The position numbers and the translations under genes are program-made. A stretch of DNA of 64,000 nt from Paracoccaceae bacterium (GTDB taxonomy: Bacteria; Pseudomonadota; Alphaproteobacteria; Rhodobacterales; Rhodobacteraceae): contig SBGD01000060.1 in the NCBI GenBank assembly GCA_006226775.1, positions 62,001-126,000 on the forward strand, given 5' to 3'. Positions 7,919-17,137 of the stretch are shown one piece after another; position 1 is the first letter of the stretch; the number at the start of each line of letters is the position of its first letter. Below the pieces are notes generated by a model, which made no database searches, was not told the origin of the DNA, and saw only the letters and a list, made by a program, of their open reading frames with translations.

Positions 7919-10823
7919 CCGCTTGCCCGCCCCCCGCCTCTTCGGCCTGCCGCCGGGGGTGGATTTCCCCGCCGCGCTGGTCGAGGGCCTGCTGAAACGG
8001 GTCGCGGGCCAGCCGCCGGAGGCCTTGGCGCGGGTCGAGTTGATCGTGAATACCGAGCGGATGCGGCGGCGCATCCGTGCCATTTTCGACGCCGGCCCGC
8101 CGCGCGCCCTGCCCCGCATCCGAGTGCTGAACGAATTGGCGCCGCCCTGGACCGCCGATATCCCCGCCGCCGTGCCGCCGCTGCAACGGCGGCTGGAACT
8201 GGTGCAACTGGTCTCGGGCCTGCTGGAGGTGCAGCCGGAAATGGCGCCGCGCGCCGCGCTGTTCGACCTGGCGGATTCGCTGGCCGGGCTGATGGACGAA
8301 ATGCAGGGCGAAGGCGTGTCGCCCGACACGATTGCGCGGCTTGACGTCACCGACCAGTCCGGCCATTGGCAGCGCTCGCGCGACTTCCTGGCCATCGTGC
8401 AGCGCTATTTCCTGCCCGATCACGAGGCGCCCGACGCCACCGCCCGGCTGCGCCGGGTGGCCGAGGCGCTGGCCGCCCATTGGCAGGAGGCGCCGCCGGA
8501 TCATCCGGTCATCATCGCCGGTTCCACCGGCTCGCGCGGCGCGGCCTTTCTGTTGATGCAGGCGGTGGCGCACCTGCCGCAGGGGGCACTGGTGCTGCCG
8601 GGCTTCGACTTCGACATGAAGCCCGGCAACTGGGCGGCGCTGGACGAGGCGCTGGCCAGCGAGGATCACCCGCAGTACCGCTTTGCCCGGCTGATGCGCG
8701 CGCTCGAGGTGGAGAAGGTCCTGCCCTGGCTCACCGTCGCGCCGCCCTGCCCGCCGCGCAACCGGCTGGTGTCGCTGGCGCTGCGCCCGGCGCCGGTCAC
8801 CGATGCCTGGTTGGCGGAGGGGCCGAAGCTGGAACACCTGGACCGCGCCTGCGAAGATGTCACCCTGATCGAGGCGCAGGATCGGCGCGAAGAGGCGCTG
8901 ACCATCGCGCTGCGCCTGCGGCAGGCGGCCGAGGAGGGCCAGAGTGCCGCGCTCATCACCCCCGACCGGCAGTTGACGCGGCAGGTGACCGCGGCGCTCG
9001 ACCGTTGGGACATCGTGCCGGATGACAGCGCCGGGATCCCGCTGCAACTGACGCCTCCGGGGCGGTTTCTGCGCCATGTGGCGGGGCTGTTCGATACGCG
9101 GCTGGCGGCGCCCGATCTGCTCACGCTGCTCAAACATCCGCTCTGCCATTCCGGCGGCGCGCGCAACGAGCATCTGCGCCTGACCCGCGACCTGGAGTTG
9201 CACCTGCGGCGCAAGGGCCCGCCCTTTCCCGATGCCGCGATGCTGACCGCATTTGCCGAGGACAAAGGCGCGGAGGCCTGGGGCGCCTGGGTCGCGCAGG
9301 CCTGCGGGCAGGACGGTGCGGGCGATATGGCCCTGACCGACTGGCTGGCGCGGCACCGGGCGCTGGCGGAGACCCTGGCCGCCGGAGCGGGGCGGGAAGG
9401 CGCGGGGCAACTCTGGGTCCAGGTCGCCGGGATCGAGACGCTGGCGCTGCTGCGCAAGCTGGAGGAGGCGGCGCCGCACGGTGGCACGCTTTCGGCGCGC
9501 GATTACGTCGATCTGTTCGGCGCGGTGCTGGGCCGCGAGGAACAGCGCGACCGCGACATCGGCCATCCGCATATCCGCATCTGGGGCACGCTCGAGGCGC
9601 GGGTGATGGGCGCCGACCTGCTGATCCTCGGCGGGCTGAACGAGGGCGCCTGGCCGGAGCCGCCCAGCCCCGACCCCTGGCTGAACCGGGTGATGCGCGA
9701 CAAGGCCGGGCTCTTGCTGCCCGAGCGGCGGATCGGTCTTTCGGCGCATGATTTCCAGCAGGCAATCGGCGCGCGCGAGGTCTGGCTGACCCGCGCGGTG
9801 CGCTCGGACGATGCCGAGACGGTGCCGTCGCGCTGGCTCAACCGCTTGACCAACCTGTTGAAAGGGCTGGGAAACCGCGGCACCGAGGCGCATTCCGACA
9901 TGGTGGCGCGCGGCGCCGACTGGCTGGCGCTGGCCCATGCGGTCGAGACGGTGGCGCCGGTGGCCCCCGCCCCGCGCCCCTCGCCCAGGCCGCCGGTGGC
10001 GGCGCGGCCCCGGCGGCTTTCAGTGACCGAGATCAAGAGGCTGATCCGCGATCCTTACGCGATCTATGCCCGCCATGTCCTCGGCCTCAAACCGCTCGAC
10101 AGCCTGTCGAAGGCCCCCGATGCGCTGATGCGCGGCATCATCGCGCATGAGGTGATGGAGCATTTCATCCGCGACAGTGTCGCCGATCCGGCGCGGCTGA
10201 CCCGGGGCGATCTTCTGTCGACCACCGCCGCGGTGCTGGGTGCGCAGGTGCCCTGGCCCGCGGCGCGGGTGATGTGGCAGGTGCGGATGGCGCGGGTGGC
10301 CGAGCGTTTCGTCCGCGACGAACGGGCCCGGCGCGACCTGGCCCGGCCGCTGGCCTTCGAGGTCAATGGCGGGCGAGAGATCGCGGCGCTGGGCTTTCGG
10401 CTGACCTGTCAGGCCGACCGGATCGACCGGCGCGACGACGGGCGGCTCACCCTTTACGACTACAAGACCGGCACGCCGCCTGGCAAGGACGTGCAGAAGC
10501 ACTTCGACAAGCAATTGCTGCTCGAGGCCGCGGTGGCCGAGGCCGGCGGTTTCGACGGGATCGACCCGGCAGAGGTGGCGGAGGCCATCTATATCGGCCT
10601 CGGCTCCAACCCGGAAAACCGCCCCGCGCCGCTGGACGAGACGCCGCCGGCGCAGGTCTGGGAGGAATTCGAGGGGTTGATCGCGCGCTACATGCAGGCC
10701 GATCAGGGCTTTACCGCGCGGCGCGCCATGCAGAAGGCAAGCGACCTGGGCGATTACGATCAACTGGCGCGCTTCGGCGAATGGGAATTGACCGACGCGC
10801 CGCAGGGAGGGCCGGTCGGATGA
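7911..10823 (+). CDS. addB: Double-strand break repair protein AddB
   Basis: The 970-residue second subunit of the AddAB helicase-nuclease, which resects DNA double-strand ends for RecA loading. The N-terminal and central regions are diverged from UvrD helicases and I see no Walker A, as is usual for alphaproteobacterial AddB. The central DLLILGGLNEGAWPEPPSPD matches the family. The C-terminal RecB-type nuclease domain shows the His in MRGIIAHEVMEHF and the catalytic Asp/Lys cluster CQADRIDRRDDG...LYDYKTG. The start chosen is the ATG at 7911, which overlaps murU by 8 bp; its stop overlaps the addA ATG. Confidence 0.93.
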   Translation: MFDRLPAPRLFGLPPGVDFPAALVEGLLKRVAGQPPEALARVELIVNTERMRRRIRAIFDAGPPRALPRIRVLNELAPPWTADIPAAVPPLQRRLELVQLVSGLLEVQPEMAPRAALFDLADSLAGLMDEMQGEGVSPDTIARLDVTDQSGHWQRSRDFLAIVQRYFLPDHEAPDATARLRRVAEALAAHWQEAPPDHPVIIAGSTGSRGAAFLLMQAVAHLPQGALVLPGFDFDMKPGNWAALDEALASEDHPQYRFARLMRALEVEKVLPWLTVAPPCPPRNRLVSLALRPAPVTDAWLAEGPKLEHLDRACEDVTLIEAQDRREEALTIALRLRQAAEEGQSAALITPDRQLTRQVTAALDRWDIVPDDSAGIPLQLTPPGRFLRHVAGLFDTRLAAPDLLTLLKHPLCHSGGARNEHLRLTRDLELHLRRKGPPFPDAAMLTAFAEDKGAEAWGAWVAQACGQDGAGDMALTDWLARHRALAETLAAGAGREGAGQLWVQVAGIETLALLRKLEEAAPHGGTLSARDYVDLFGAVLGREEQRDRDIGHPHIRIWGTLEARVMGADLLILGGLNEGAWPEPPSPDPWLNRVMRDKAGLLLPERRIGLSAHDFQQAIGAREVWLTRAVRSDDAETVPSRWLNRLTNLLKGLGNRGTEAHSDMVARGADWLALAHAVETVAPVAPAPRPSPRPPVAARPRRLSVTEIKRLIRDPYAIYARHVLGLKPLDSLSKAPDALMRGIIAHEVMEHFIRDSVADPARLTRGDLLSTTAAVLGAQVPWPAARVMWQVRMARVAERFVRDERARRDLARPLAFEVNGGREIAALGFRLTCQADRIDRRDDGRLTLYDYKTGTPPGKDVQKHFDKQLLLEAAVAEAGGFDGIDPAEVAEAIYIGLGSNPENRPAPLDETPPAQVWEEFEGLIARYMQADQGFTARRAMQKASDLGDYDQLARFGEWELTDAPQGGPVG

Positions 10824-13800
10824 GCCATCGTGACGAGGCCACCCTGCGCCAGATCGCGGCGGCGCGGCCCGACCGCTCGACCTGGCTGGCCGCCAATGCG
10901 GGCTCGGGCAAGACCCGGGTGCTGACCGACCGGGTGGCGCGGCTGTTGCTCGACGGGGTCTCGCCCGAGCATATCCTCTGCCTGACCTATACCAAGGCCG
11001 CCGCCAGCGAGATGCAGAACCGGCTGTTCCAGCGGCTGGGCGAATGGGCGATGAAGGAGGATGCGGCGCTGCGCGGCGCGCTGCACGAGCTGGGCATCGA
11101 AGGGTCGATCCCGGCGGACAAGCTGCGCGAGGCGCGCACGCTCTTCGCGCGGGCCATCGAGACCCCCGGCGGGCTGAAGATCCAGACGATCCATTCCTTC
11201 TGCGCCTCGATCCTGCGGCGCTTCCCGCTCGAGGCGCGGGTCTCGCCGCAGTTCAAGGAGATGGAGGACCGCGCCGCCGCACTCTTGCGCGCCGAGATCG
11301 TCGACCGGATGGTCGAAAGCGCCGATGCGGGCGTGGTTCAGACCCTGGCCGGGTATCTGACCGACATGGATTTCGACGCGATCACCGCCGAGATCACCCG
11401 GTCGCGGGCCGCGCTGGCCGAGGACTTGACGCCTTCGCAAATCAAGGCGCTCTTCGGCCTGCCCGAGGAGGCCTCGGAGGATTGGCTCTTGGCCCGGGTC
11501 TTTCTGGGCGGCGAGATGGCGCTGCTGGCAGAGGTGGCCGATGCCTTGAGCGGCAGCGGGCCGATGGATCAGAAGGCCGCCGAGAAGCTGAAAAGCATCG
11601 CGGCGCCGGAGATCGGCGCGCTGCCGGTGCTGGAAAACGTGCTGCTGAACGGTGAGAAGGCCAAGGCCGGGCCGTTCTCCGCCAAGATCGGCGCTTTTCC
11701 CACCAAGGCCATGCGCGACGGCCCGCTGGCCGGGCTGATGCCGCGGCTCGAAGACCTGATGCGCCGGGTCGAGGACGCGCGGGACAAGCGCTGCGCCCTC
11801 ACCGCCGCCGCAAGGACCGCGGCGTTGCAGGGATTCGCCGGTGCCTTCCTGCCGCGCTACGAGGCGGCGAAACTGGCCCGCGGCTGGCTGGATTTCGACG
11901 ACCTGATCCACAAGACCCTCGACCTTTTGACCGCTCCGGCGGTGGCACAATGGGTGCTCTACCGGCTGGACGGCGGGATCGACCATATCCTGGTCGACGA
12001 GGCGCAGGACACCAGCCCGGTCCAATGGCAGGTGATCGAGAAGCTGGCGCAGGAATTCACCAGCGGCGAAGGCGCGCGGCAGGAGACGCCGCGTACCATC
12101 TTTGTCGTTGGCGACAAGAAACAGTCGATCTATTCCTTTCAAGGCGCCGACCCGGCAGAGTTCGACCGGATGAAGGCCGAGTTTGCCGCGCGCTTGCACG
12201 CGACCGAGCAACCCTTGCAGGACACAACGCTGCAATTCTCCTTCCGCTCCGCCGAGGCGATCCTGCGGCTGGTCGATACGGTGTTCGAGGCCAAGGGTCG
12301 CTCGGGCTTTTCGCGCGAAGAAACCCACCGGGCGTTCAAGTCCGACATGGGCGGGCGCGTCGACCTATGGCCGCTGGTCGAGAAGGCCGACAAGGAGGAA
12401 AAGGGCGACTGGGACGATCCCGTCGACCTGCCCGCCGACACCCATCACGCGGTGCGCCTCGCCCGGCGCATTGCCCGCGAGATCCGGCGGATGCTGGAGG
12501 CCAAGGTCACCATCCCCTGGAAGAAAGAGCCGCATGGCTGGGCCGGGCGGACGGTGACGGCGGGGGATTTCCTGATCCTGGTCCAGCGGCGTTCGGATCT
12601 CTTTGCCGAGATCATCCGCGCCTGCAAGGAAGAGGGGCTGCCGATTGCCGGCGCCGACCGGCTGAAGGTGGGCGCCGAGATCGCGGTGCGCGACCTGGCG
12701 GCGCTTTTGTCCTGGCTGGCGCTGCCCGAGGACGACCTCAGCCTTGCCGTGGTGCTGAAATCGCCGCTGGTGGGCTGGGACGAGGCGCAGCTTTACGACC
12801 TCGCCCAGGGGCGCGAGCAGCGCTATCTCTGGCGCGAGTTGGCGGCGCGACAGGCAGAGTTTCCGCAGCTTTGGGCGATGCTCACCGACCTGCAGGCCCA
12901 TGCGGATTTCCTGCGGCCCTATGACCTGATCGAGCGCATCCTGACCCGGCATGACGGACGGAAGAAACTGCTGGCGCGGCTGGGGCGCGAGGCCGAGGAC
13001 GGGATCAACGCGCTGCTGAGCCAGGCGCTGGCCTATGAGCAGACCGAGGTGCCGGGGCTGACCGGCTTCCTGATCTGGATGGAGACCGACGAGCTTGAGA
13101 TCAAGCGCCAGATGGACAGCGCCGGCGACCGCATAAGGGTGATGACGGTGCATGGCGCCAAGGGGTTGGAGGCGCCGATCGTGATCCTGCCCGATACCGC
13201 GAGACGCGAGGTGACGATCCGCGATGCGCTGATCCCGCTGGGCGGCACCATGGCCTGGAAGACCGGCGCCGCCGAGAGCCCCGCCGCACTGGCCGAGGCG
13301 CTGGAGGCAGCGAAGGAGAAGCAGCGGCAGGAACGCGACCGGCTGCTCTACGTGGCGATGACCCGGGCCGAGGTCTGGCTGATCGTCGCCGCGGCGGGCG
13401 ATCTGGGGAAAGACGGGCAAAGCTGGTACGCCGATGTCGAAGCGGCGATGCAGGCGGTGAATGCCGCGCCGCAGGATTTCGGTTTCGGCCAAGGGTTGCG
13501 CCATCAAAGCGCCGATTGGCCGACGCTCTCGGCGGTGCGCAGGCTGCGCGACGACCCCCGCCCCGCGGCCCTGCCCGACTGGGTGGCGCGCCCCGCGGCG
13601 CCGCCGGTCCTGACGGCTCCGACGCGCAGCCCGTCCGACTTGGGCGGGCCCAAGGCGCTGGCCGGCGAGGGCGGACAGGACGAGGCGGCGGCGAAGCGCT
13701 ATGGCACGCTGGTGCATGACGCGTTGGAGCGGCTGGCCGAGCTGCCCCTGGCGGCGCGCGACAAGGTGCCCCAGGAGCCAGAGGCGGCGCGGGCCCACCG

Positions 13801-14167
13801 CGAGGCCTGCGGCGTGTTGCAGGCCCCGGAACTGGCGGCGTTTTTCGCCCCCGGCACCCTGGCCGAGGTGGCGGTGACGGCGGATGTCGCCGGGCTGGGG
13901 CGGCTGCACGGGGTGATCGACCGGCTGGTGATCGACAAGACACGGGTGCGGGCGCTGGATTTCAAGACCAATGCCATCGTGCCCGCGCGGCCCGAGGATG
14001 TGCCCGAGGGTATCCTGCGCCAGATGGGCGCCTATGCACTGATGCTCGAATGCCTCTATCCGGGGCATGAGATCGAGACCGGCGTGCTCTGGACCCGGAG
14101 CGCGACGCTTTTGATGCTCCCACACGATATTGTGACGGCTTCGCTGGCGCGCACAACATCACCTTGA
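10820..14167 (+). CDS. addA: Double-strand break repair helicase-nuclease AddA
   Basis: A 1115-residue UvrD/Rep-family helicase with a C-terminal nuclease, the motor of AddAB. Walker A is AANAGSGKTRVLTDR near residue 24. Other helicase motifs are LCLTYTKAAASEM (Ia), VDEAQDTSPVQW (II), VGDKKQSIYSFQGADP (III) and VMTVHGAKGLEAPIV (V/VI region). The C-terminal nuclease has YGTLVHDALERL and HGVIDRLVIDKTRVRALDFK. SD GGAGG lies just upstream of the ATG within the end of addB, and the coupling suggests 1:1 synthesis. The trxA promoter overlaps its stop codon. Confidence 0.95.
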   Translation: MSHRDEATLRQIAAARPDRSTWLAANAGSGKTRVLTDRVARLLLDGVSPEHILCLTYTKAAASEMQNRLFQRLGEWAMKEDAALRGALHELGIEGSIPADKLREARTLFARAIETPGGLKIQTIHSFCASILRRFPLEARVSPQFKEMEDRAAALLRAEIVDRMVESADAGVVQTLAGYLTDMDFDAITAEITRSRAALAEDLTPSQIKALFGLPEEASEDWLLARVFLGGEMALLAEVADALSGSGPMDQKAAEKLKSIAAPEIGALPVLENVLLNGEKAKAGPFSAKIGAFPTKAMRDGPLAGLMPRLEDLMRRVEDARDKRCALTAAARTAALQGFAGAFLPRYEAAKLARGWLDFDDLIHKTLDLLTAPAVAQWVLYRLDGGIDHILVDEAQDTSPVQWQVIEKLAQEFTSGEGARQETPRTIFVVGDKKQSIYSFQGADPAEFDRMKAEFAARLHATEQPLQDTTLQFSFRSAEAILRLVDTVFEAKGRSGFSREETHRAFKSDMGGRVDLWPLVEKADKEEKGDWDDPVDLPADTHHAVRLARRIAREIRRMLEAKVTIPWKKEPHGWAGRTVTAGDFLILVQRRSDLFAEIIRACKEEGLPIAGADRLKVGAEIAVRDLAALLSWLALPEDDLSLAVVLKSPLVGWDEAQLYDLAQGREQRYLWRELAARQAEFPQLWAMLTDLQAHADFLRPYDLIERILTRHDGRKKLLARLGREAEDGINALLSQALAYEQTEVPGLTGFLIWMETDELEIKRQMDSAGDRIRVMTVHGAKGLEAPIVILPDTARREVTIRDALIPLGGTMAWKTGAAESPAALAEALEAAKEKQRQERDRLLYVAMTRAEVWLIVAAAGDLGKDGQSWYADVEAAMQAVNAAPQDFGFGQGLRHQSADWPTLSAVRRLRDDPRPAALPDWVARPAAPPVLTAPTRSPSDLGGPKALAGEGGQDEAAAKRYGTLVHDALERLAELPLAARDKVPQEPEAARAHREACGVLQAPELAAFFAPGTLAEVAVTADVAGLGRLHGVIDRLVIDKTRVRALDFKTNAIVPARPEDVPEGILRQMGAYALMLECLYPGHEIETGVLWTRSATLLMLPHDIVTASLARTTSP

Positions 14168-14192
14168 CGCCACCGGATGGCCTACCTACCTT
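14164..14192 (+). promoter_or_regulatory. Putative sigma-70 promoter of trxA
   Basis: TTGACG (14164-14169), a 17-bp spacer and TACCTT (14187-14192) resemble a housekeeping promoter. It overlaps the addA stop codon and lies 45 bp upstream of trxA, which would let trxA be expressed apart from addBA. Confidence 0.5.
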
Positions 14193-14236
14193 CGACCCCC
14201 GAGCCGCCCCAAGCGATTCCATTCAGGAGAGAGACC

Positions 14237-14557
14237 ATGGCCACTGTCGCCGTTACCGACGCCACCTTCGACGCCGAAGTCAAGCAATCCGATGTCCCCG
14301 TCGTGGTGGATTTCTGGGCCGAGTGGTGCGGCCCCTGCAAGCAGATCGGCCCGGCGCTCGAAGAGCTGTCCGAAGAATACGGCGACAGGATCAAGATCGC
14401 CAAGGTGGACGTGGATTCCAACCCTAATACCGCCGCCGCCATGGGCATCCGCGGCATTCCGGCGCTGTTCATCTTCAAGGATGGCCAGCCGGTGTCGAAC
14501 AAGACCGGCGCCGCGCCGAAGGCCGCGCTGAAGGGCTGGATCGACGAATCGATCTGA
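14237..14557 (+). CDS. trxA: Thioredoxin 1
   Basis: A 106-residue cytosolic thioredoxin, the main protein disulfide reductant, recycled by thioredoxin reductase. The active site WCGPCK is in [20 protein letters not shown], and the cis-Pro loop is [20 protein letters not shown] lies 5-11 bases upstream of the ATG. A rho-independent terminator follows directly. The addBA-trxA order is common in Rhodobacterales. Confidence 0.97.
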   Translation: MATVAVTDATFDAEVKQSDVPVVVDFWAEWCGPCKQIGPALEELSEEYGDRIKIAKVDVDSNPNTAAAMGIRGIPALFIFKDGQPVSNKTGAAPKAALKGWIDESI

Positions 14558-14580
14558 TCCGACACGGATTTTTCTGCAAG

Positions 14581-14606
14581 GGGCTGCCGGATCGGCGGCC
14601 CTTTTT
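14581..14606 (+). terminator. Rho-independent terminator of trxA
   Basis: GGGCTGCCG-GAT-CGGCGGCCC followed by TTTTT: a 9-bp stem with one G-U pair, a 3-base loop and a T-run, 24 bp past the trxA stop. Confidence 0.9.
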
Positions 14607-14640
14607 GCTTTGTTAGCAATTTTGCGGCAGTCTCGCCGCC

Positions 14641-15792
14641 ATGACGGATCTGACCGACACCGATATCGCCAATCTGCGCGCCTTCCGGCGCGAATTGCAC
14701 CGCTATCCCGAGGTGTCGGGCGAAGAGGAACGCACCGCCTGGCGAATCCGTGTGATGCTGTCGGGGCATGACCCGGACCGGGTGATTTCCGGGCTGGGCG
14801 GGCACGGGCTGGCCGCGGTCTACCAGGGGCGGGCGCCGGGGCCGACGGTGATGTTCCGCTGCGAACTCGATGCCCTGCCGATCCAGGAGCGTGAGGGCAT
14901 CGACCACGTGTCGCAGCGACCCGGCGTGGCGCATCTTTGCGGCCATGACGGGCATATGGCGATCGTCGCCGGGCTGGCGCGGCTGTTCTATCGCCAGCCG
15001 CCGGCGCGCGGGCGGGTGGTGCTGCTGTTCCAGCCGGCGGAAGAGACCGGCGCCGGGGCGGCCGCGGTGCTGGCCGATCCGAAATTCGCCGAGATCGCGC
15101 CGGATTACGCCTTTGCGCTGCACAACCGGCCCGGCCTGCCGCTGGGCCATGTGGCGCTGGCCCCGGGGCCGGTGGCCTGCGCCTCGCGCGGGATGAAGAT
15201 CACCCTGCGCGGCACCGAGGCCCATGCCTCGGACCCCGCGACCGGCCTGTCGCCGATGGCCGCCCTGGCCCGGCTGATGCCCGACCTGTGCGGGTTGGGC
15301 CATGGCGGGCTGGAGGATGCGGATTTCGCGCTGGTCACCGTCACCCATGCCCGGCTGGGCCAGCCCGCCTTTGGCGTGGCGCCGGGCGAGGCACTGCTGA
15401 TGGCCACCCTGCGCACCCGCCTCGACGACCGCATGGCCGCACTCTGCGAGGTCGCGGAGATCCGGGTGCGTGCGGTGGCGGGGGCCGAGGGGCTGGGGGT
15501 GGAAATCGGCTGGTGCGATATCTTCCCGCATGCCGAGAATGCGCCGGAAGCGGTGGAGATCCTGCGCCGATCGGTGAGCGCGCTGGGCATGACCCATGGC
15601 GAGGAGGGCTGTCCGATGCGCGCCTCGGAGGATTTCGGGCGGTTCGGCGCCCGGGCCAAGACGGCGATGCTGTTTCTCGGCGCGGGCCAGCGGCACCCGG
15701 CGTTGCACAACCCGGATTTCGACTTTCCCGACGCGCTGATCGCGCCGGGGGTCCGGCTGTTTCATCACGTGGCGCGGGGTCTTCTGGGGTAG
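14641..15792 (+). CDS. M20D-family amidohydrolase (hippurate hydrolase / aminoacylase-like)
   Basis: A 383-residue metallo-amidohydrolase of the peptidase M20D group. Zinc-site motifs are LCGHDGHMAIVAGLARL near residue 100 and FQPAEETGAGA near 133, which holds the catalytic Glu. A dimerisation segment GTEAHASDPATGLSP follows. No signal peptide is present, so it is cytosolic. Relatives deacylate N-acyl amino acids or hippurate; the substrate cannot be told from sequence. It has its own transcription unit between the trxA terminator and hslV. Confidence 0.88.
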   Translation: MTDLTDTDIANLRAFRRELHRYPEVSGEEERTAWRIRVMLSGHDPDRVISGLGGHGLAAVYQGRAPGPTVMFRCELDALPIQEREGIDHVSQRPGVAHLCGHDGHMAIVAGLARLFYRQPPARGRVVLLFQPAEETGAGAAAVLADPKFAEIAPDYAFALHNRPGLPLGHVALAPGPVACASRGMKITLRGTEAHASDPATGLSPMAALARLMPDLCGLGHGGLEDADFALVTVTHARLGQPAFGVAPGEALLMATLRTRLDDRMAALCEVAEIRVRAVAGAEGLGVEIGWCDIFPHAENAPEAVEILRRSVSALGMTHGEEGCPMRASEDFGRFGARAKTAMLFLGAGQRHPALHNPDFDFPDALIAPGVRLFHHVARGLLG

Positions 15793-15855
15793 CTCATCGG
15801 CCCTTGCAGGCCTCTTCGCCTCGCCGCGCCCGCGCCAAAAGGCAGGGGCGGCGCC

Positions 15856-15886
15856 CTTGCGCGGGGGGCGGATGGGTTCCATATAG
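15856..15886 (+). promoter_or_regulatory. Possible heat-shock-like promoter of hslV
   Basis: CTTG at 15856-15859 and CCATATAG at 15879-15886, 19 bp apart, vaguely fit an alphaproteobacterial RpoH promoter placed about 25 bp upstream of the hslV start. The spacing is long and the match is partial. Confidence 0.3.
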
Positions 15887-15910
15887 GCCCAAACCCCGAA
15901 CGGAGGCCCC

Positions 15911-16465
15911 ATGCGCGAAGAATTCCCCGGCTGGCACGGCACGACGATCATCGGCGTCAAGAAGGACGGCAAGGTGGTGATCGCCGGCGACGGACAGGTC
16001 AGCCTTGGCCAGACCGTCATCAAGGGCACCGCCCGCAAGGTGCGGCGCATTTCGCCCGGCGGCTCGGACGTGGTCTGCGGCTTTGCCGGCTCGACCGCGG
16101 ATGCCTTTACCCTGCTCGAGCGGCTGGAGGCCAAGCTGGAGGCAACGCCCGGGCAACTGGCCCGCGGCTGCGTCGAGCTGGCCAAGGACTGGCGCACCGA
16201 CAAGTATCTGCAGAAACTCGAGGCGATGCTGATCGTCTCGGACGGCGCGCAGATGTTCGTCATCACCGGCGCGGGTGACGTGCTGGAGCCGGAACACGAC
16301 GTGACCGCCATCGGCTCAGGCGGCAACTATGCGCTGGCCGCGGCGCGCGGGTTGATGGAAGCGGACCTCACCGCCGAAGAGATCGCCCGCAAGGCCATGG
16401 CGATTGCCGCCGACATCTGTGTCTATACCAACGGCAACCTGACCGTGGAAACCATCGGCGCTTAA
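15911..16465 (+). CDS. hslV: ATP-dependent protease peptidase subunit HslV
   Basis: The 184-residue N-terminal-threonine peptidase of the bacterial proteasome-like HslVU protease. The short propeptide ends in PGWHG before [19 protein letters not shown], so Thr11 becomes the catalytic residue after processing. Conserved [16 protein letters not shown] and the C-terminal YTNGNLTVE are present. SD ACGGAGG lies upstream. hslU normally follows within a few bases or a short gap; here about 770 bp of foreign-looking DNA intervenes. Its last four bases overlap the 3' end of the convergent brnA. Confidence 0.97.
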   Translation: MREEFPGWHGTTIIGVKKDGKVVIAGDGQVSLGQTVIKGTARKVRRISPGGSDVVCGFAGSTADAFTLLERLEAKLEATPGQLARGCVELAKDWRTDKYLQKLEAMLIVSDGAQMFVITGAGDVLEPEHDVTAIGSGGNYALAAARGLMEADLTAEEIARKAMAIAADICVYTNGNLTVETIGA

Positions 16466-16746
16466 CCGGACTTGCGCTGTGCTTCCATGTAGCTGCGAAG
16501 CACAGCGTTCATCCGGGTTTGGTAACCTTTGCCCTGGCTGCGGAAAAACTCGATGATGTCCGGGTCCAGCCGGAGCGAGATCAGCTTTTTTGGCTCCGGT
16601 TCGACCAGTTCCGCCGAAGCCCAATCCACTTCGAACTCTTCTTCGCCTTCGTAGTCTCCGCTTTCGCGCAGCCGATCCCAATCAGTATGGCCCTTCATCT
16701 TCTGGATCTCTTCGAGAGAGAAACGTTTGATATTGCTTTCGCTCAT
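16462..16746 (-). CDS. brnA: BrnA-type antitoxin
   Basis: A 94-residue antitoxin of the BrnA family. The N-terminal part is acidic ([25 protein letters not shown]), and the C-terminal ribbon-helix-helix reads [32 protein letters not shown], typical of dimeric DNA-binding antitoxins. BrnA neutralises BrnT by wrapping it and represses the brnTA promoter. Its start overlaps the end of brnT by 65 bp, the usual arrangement. It is convergent with hslV, overlapping it by four bases. G+C is lower than in the neighbours, consistent with acquisition. Confidence 0.9.
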   Translation of the reverse strand: MSESNIKRFSLEEIQKMKGHTDWDRLRESGDYEGEEEFEVDWASAELVEPEPKKLISLRLDPDIIEFFRSQGKGYQTRMNAVLRSYMEAQRKSG

Positions 16747-16996
16747 CTCGACTGGCCTTCCGGGCTGAAATCATTCGAATTGCATCGTCTCGGATAGTCA
16801 AGACAACCGTACATACGATCCCGTCAATCTGACTCACAACTCTCTCACGAGGCTCGTCAACATTTCGTGCGGGCAGGCGCAGGTATGGAGTCGAGAAAAT
16901 GTCGATTAGGTTGACGAAATCGATTCCGTGTTTCTCTAGGTTCCGTTCACGTTTCTTAATGTCCCATTCAAAGTACATGGGGGTGGGAATTTTCAT
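16682..16996 (-). CDS. brnT: BrnT-type ribonuclease toxin
   Basis: A 104-residue toxin of the BrnT family, a RelE/barnase-like RNase that arrests translation. The family N-terminus is clear in YFEWDIKKRERNLEKHGIDF, followed by DIFSTPYLRLP and the conserved end [19 protein letters not shown]. Two starts are possible, ATG 16996 and ATG 16978; the first has GGAG 9 bases upstream and is chosen. A longer frame to 17035 looks spurious. It is the first gene of a two-gene operon oriented against hslVU, and A/T-rich relative to the window. A decayed tRNA-Pro lies 69 bp upstream on the same strand. Confidence 0.9.
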   Translation of the reverse strand: MKIPTPMYFEWDIKKRERNLEKHGIDFVNLIDIFSTPYLRLPARNVDEPRERVVSQIDGIVCTVVLTIRDDAIRMISARKASRDERKQYQTFLSRRDPEDEGPY

Positions 16997-17065
16997 GGGA
17001 ATGGCTCCGGGGGTTTCGGGGCTGGCCGCGTGCAAAAGGTGTCAAAAGGGAAGGGGTGAAACACT

Positions 17066-17137
17066 TAAGATAGCGGGCCTGAGCCCACTGCCTTCCGTCC
17101 CCCAGACGGACACGCTACCAGGCTGCGCCATAGCCCG
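17066..17137 (-). pseudogene. Degenerate tRNA-Pro (GGG)
   Basis: Read on the minus strand from 17137, the sequence follows a proline tRNA closely. It has acceptor CGGGCTA, D-arm GCGC-AGCCTGGTA-GCGT with the conserved GG, anticodon stem TCCGT/ACGGA and loop CTGGGGG (anticodon GGG), and a 5-base variable loop. The 3' half is broken: the T-arm is GTGGG-CTCAGG-CCCGC with a 6-base loop lacking TTC, the 3' acceptor strand TATCTTA pairs poorly with the 5' strand, and no CCA is encoded. The overall length is preserved. It is most likely a decayed tRNA copy rather than a working gene. Confidence 0.6.

Noticed and set aside
16682-17035. Longer brnT frame starting at 17035
   Set aside because: The extra 13 residues have no similarity to BrnT proteins, and the ATG at 16996 has a ribosome site.
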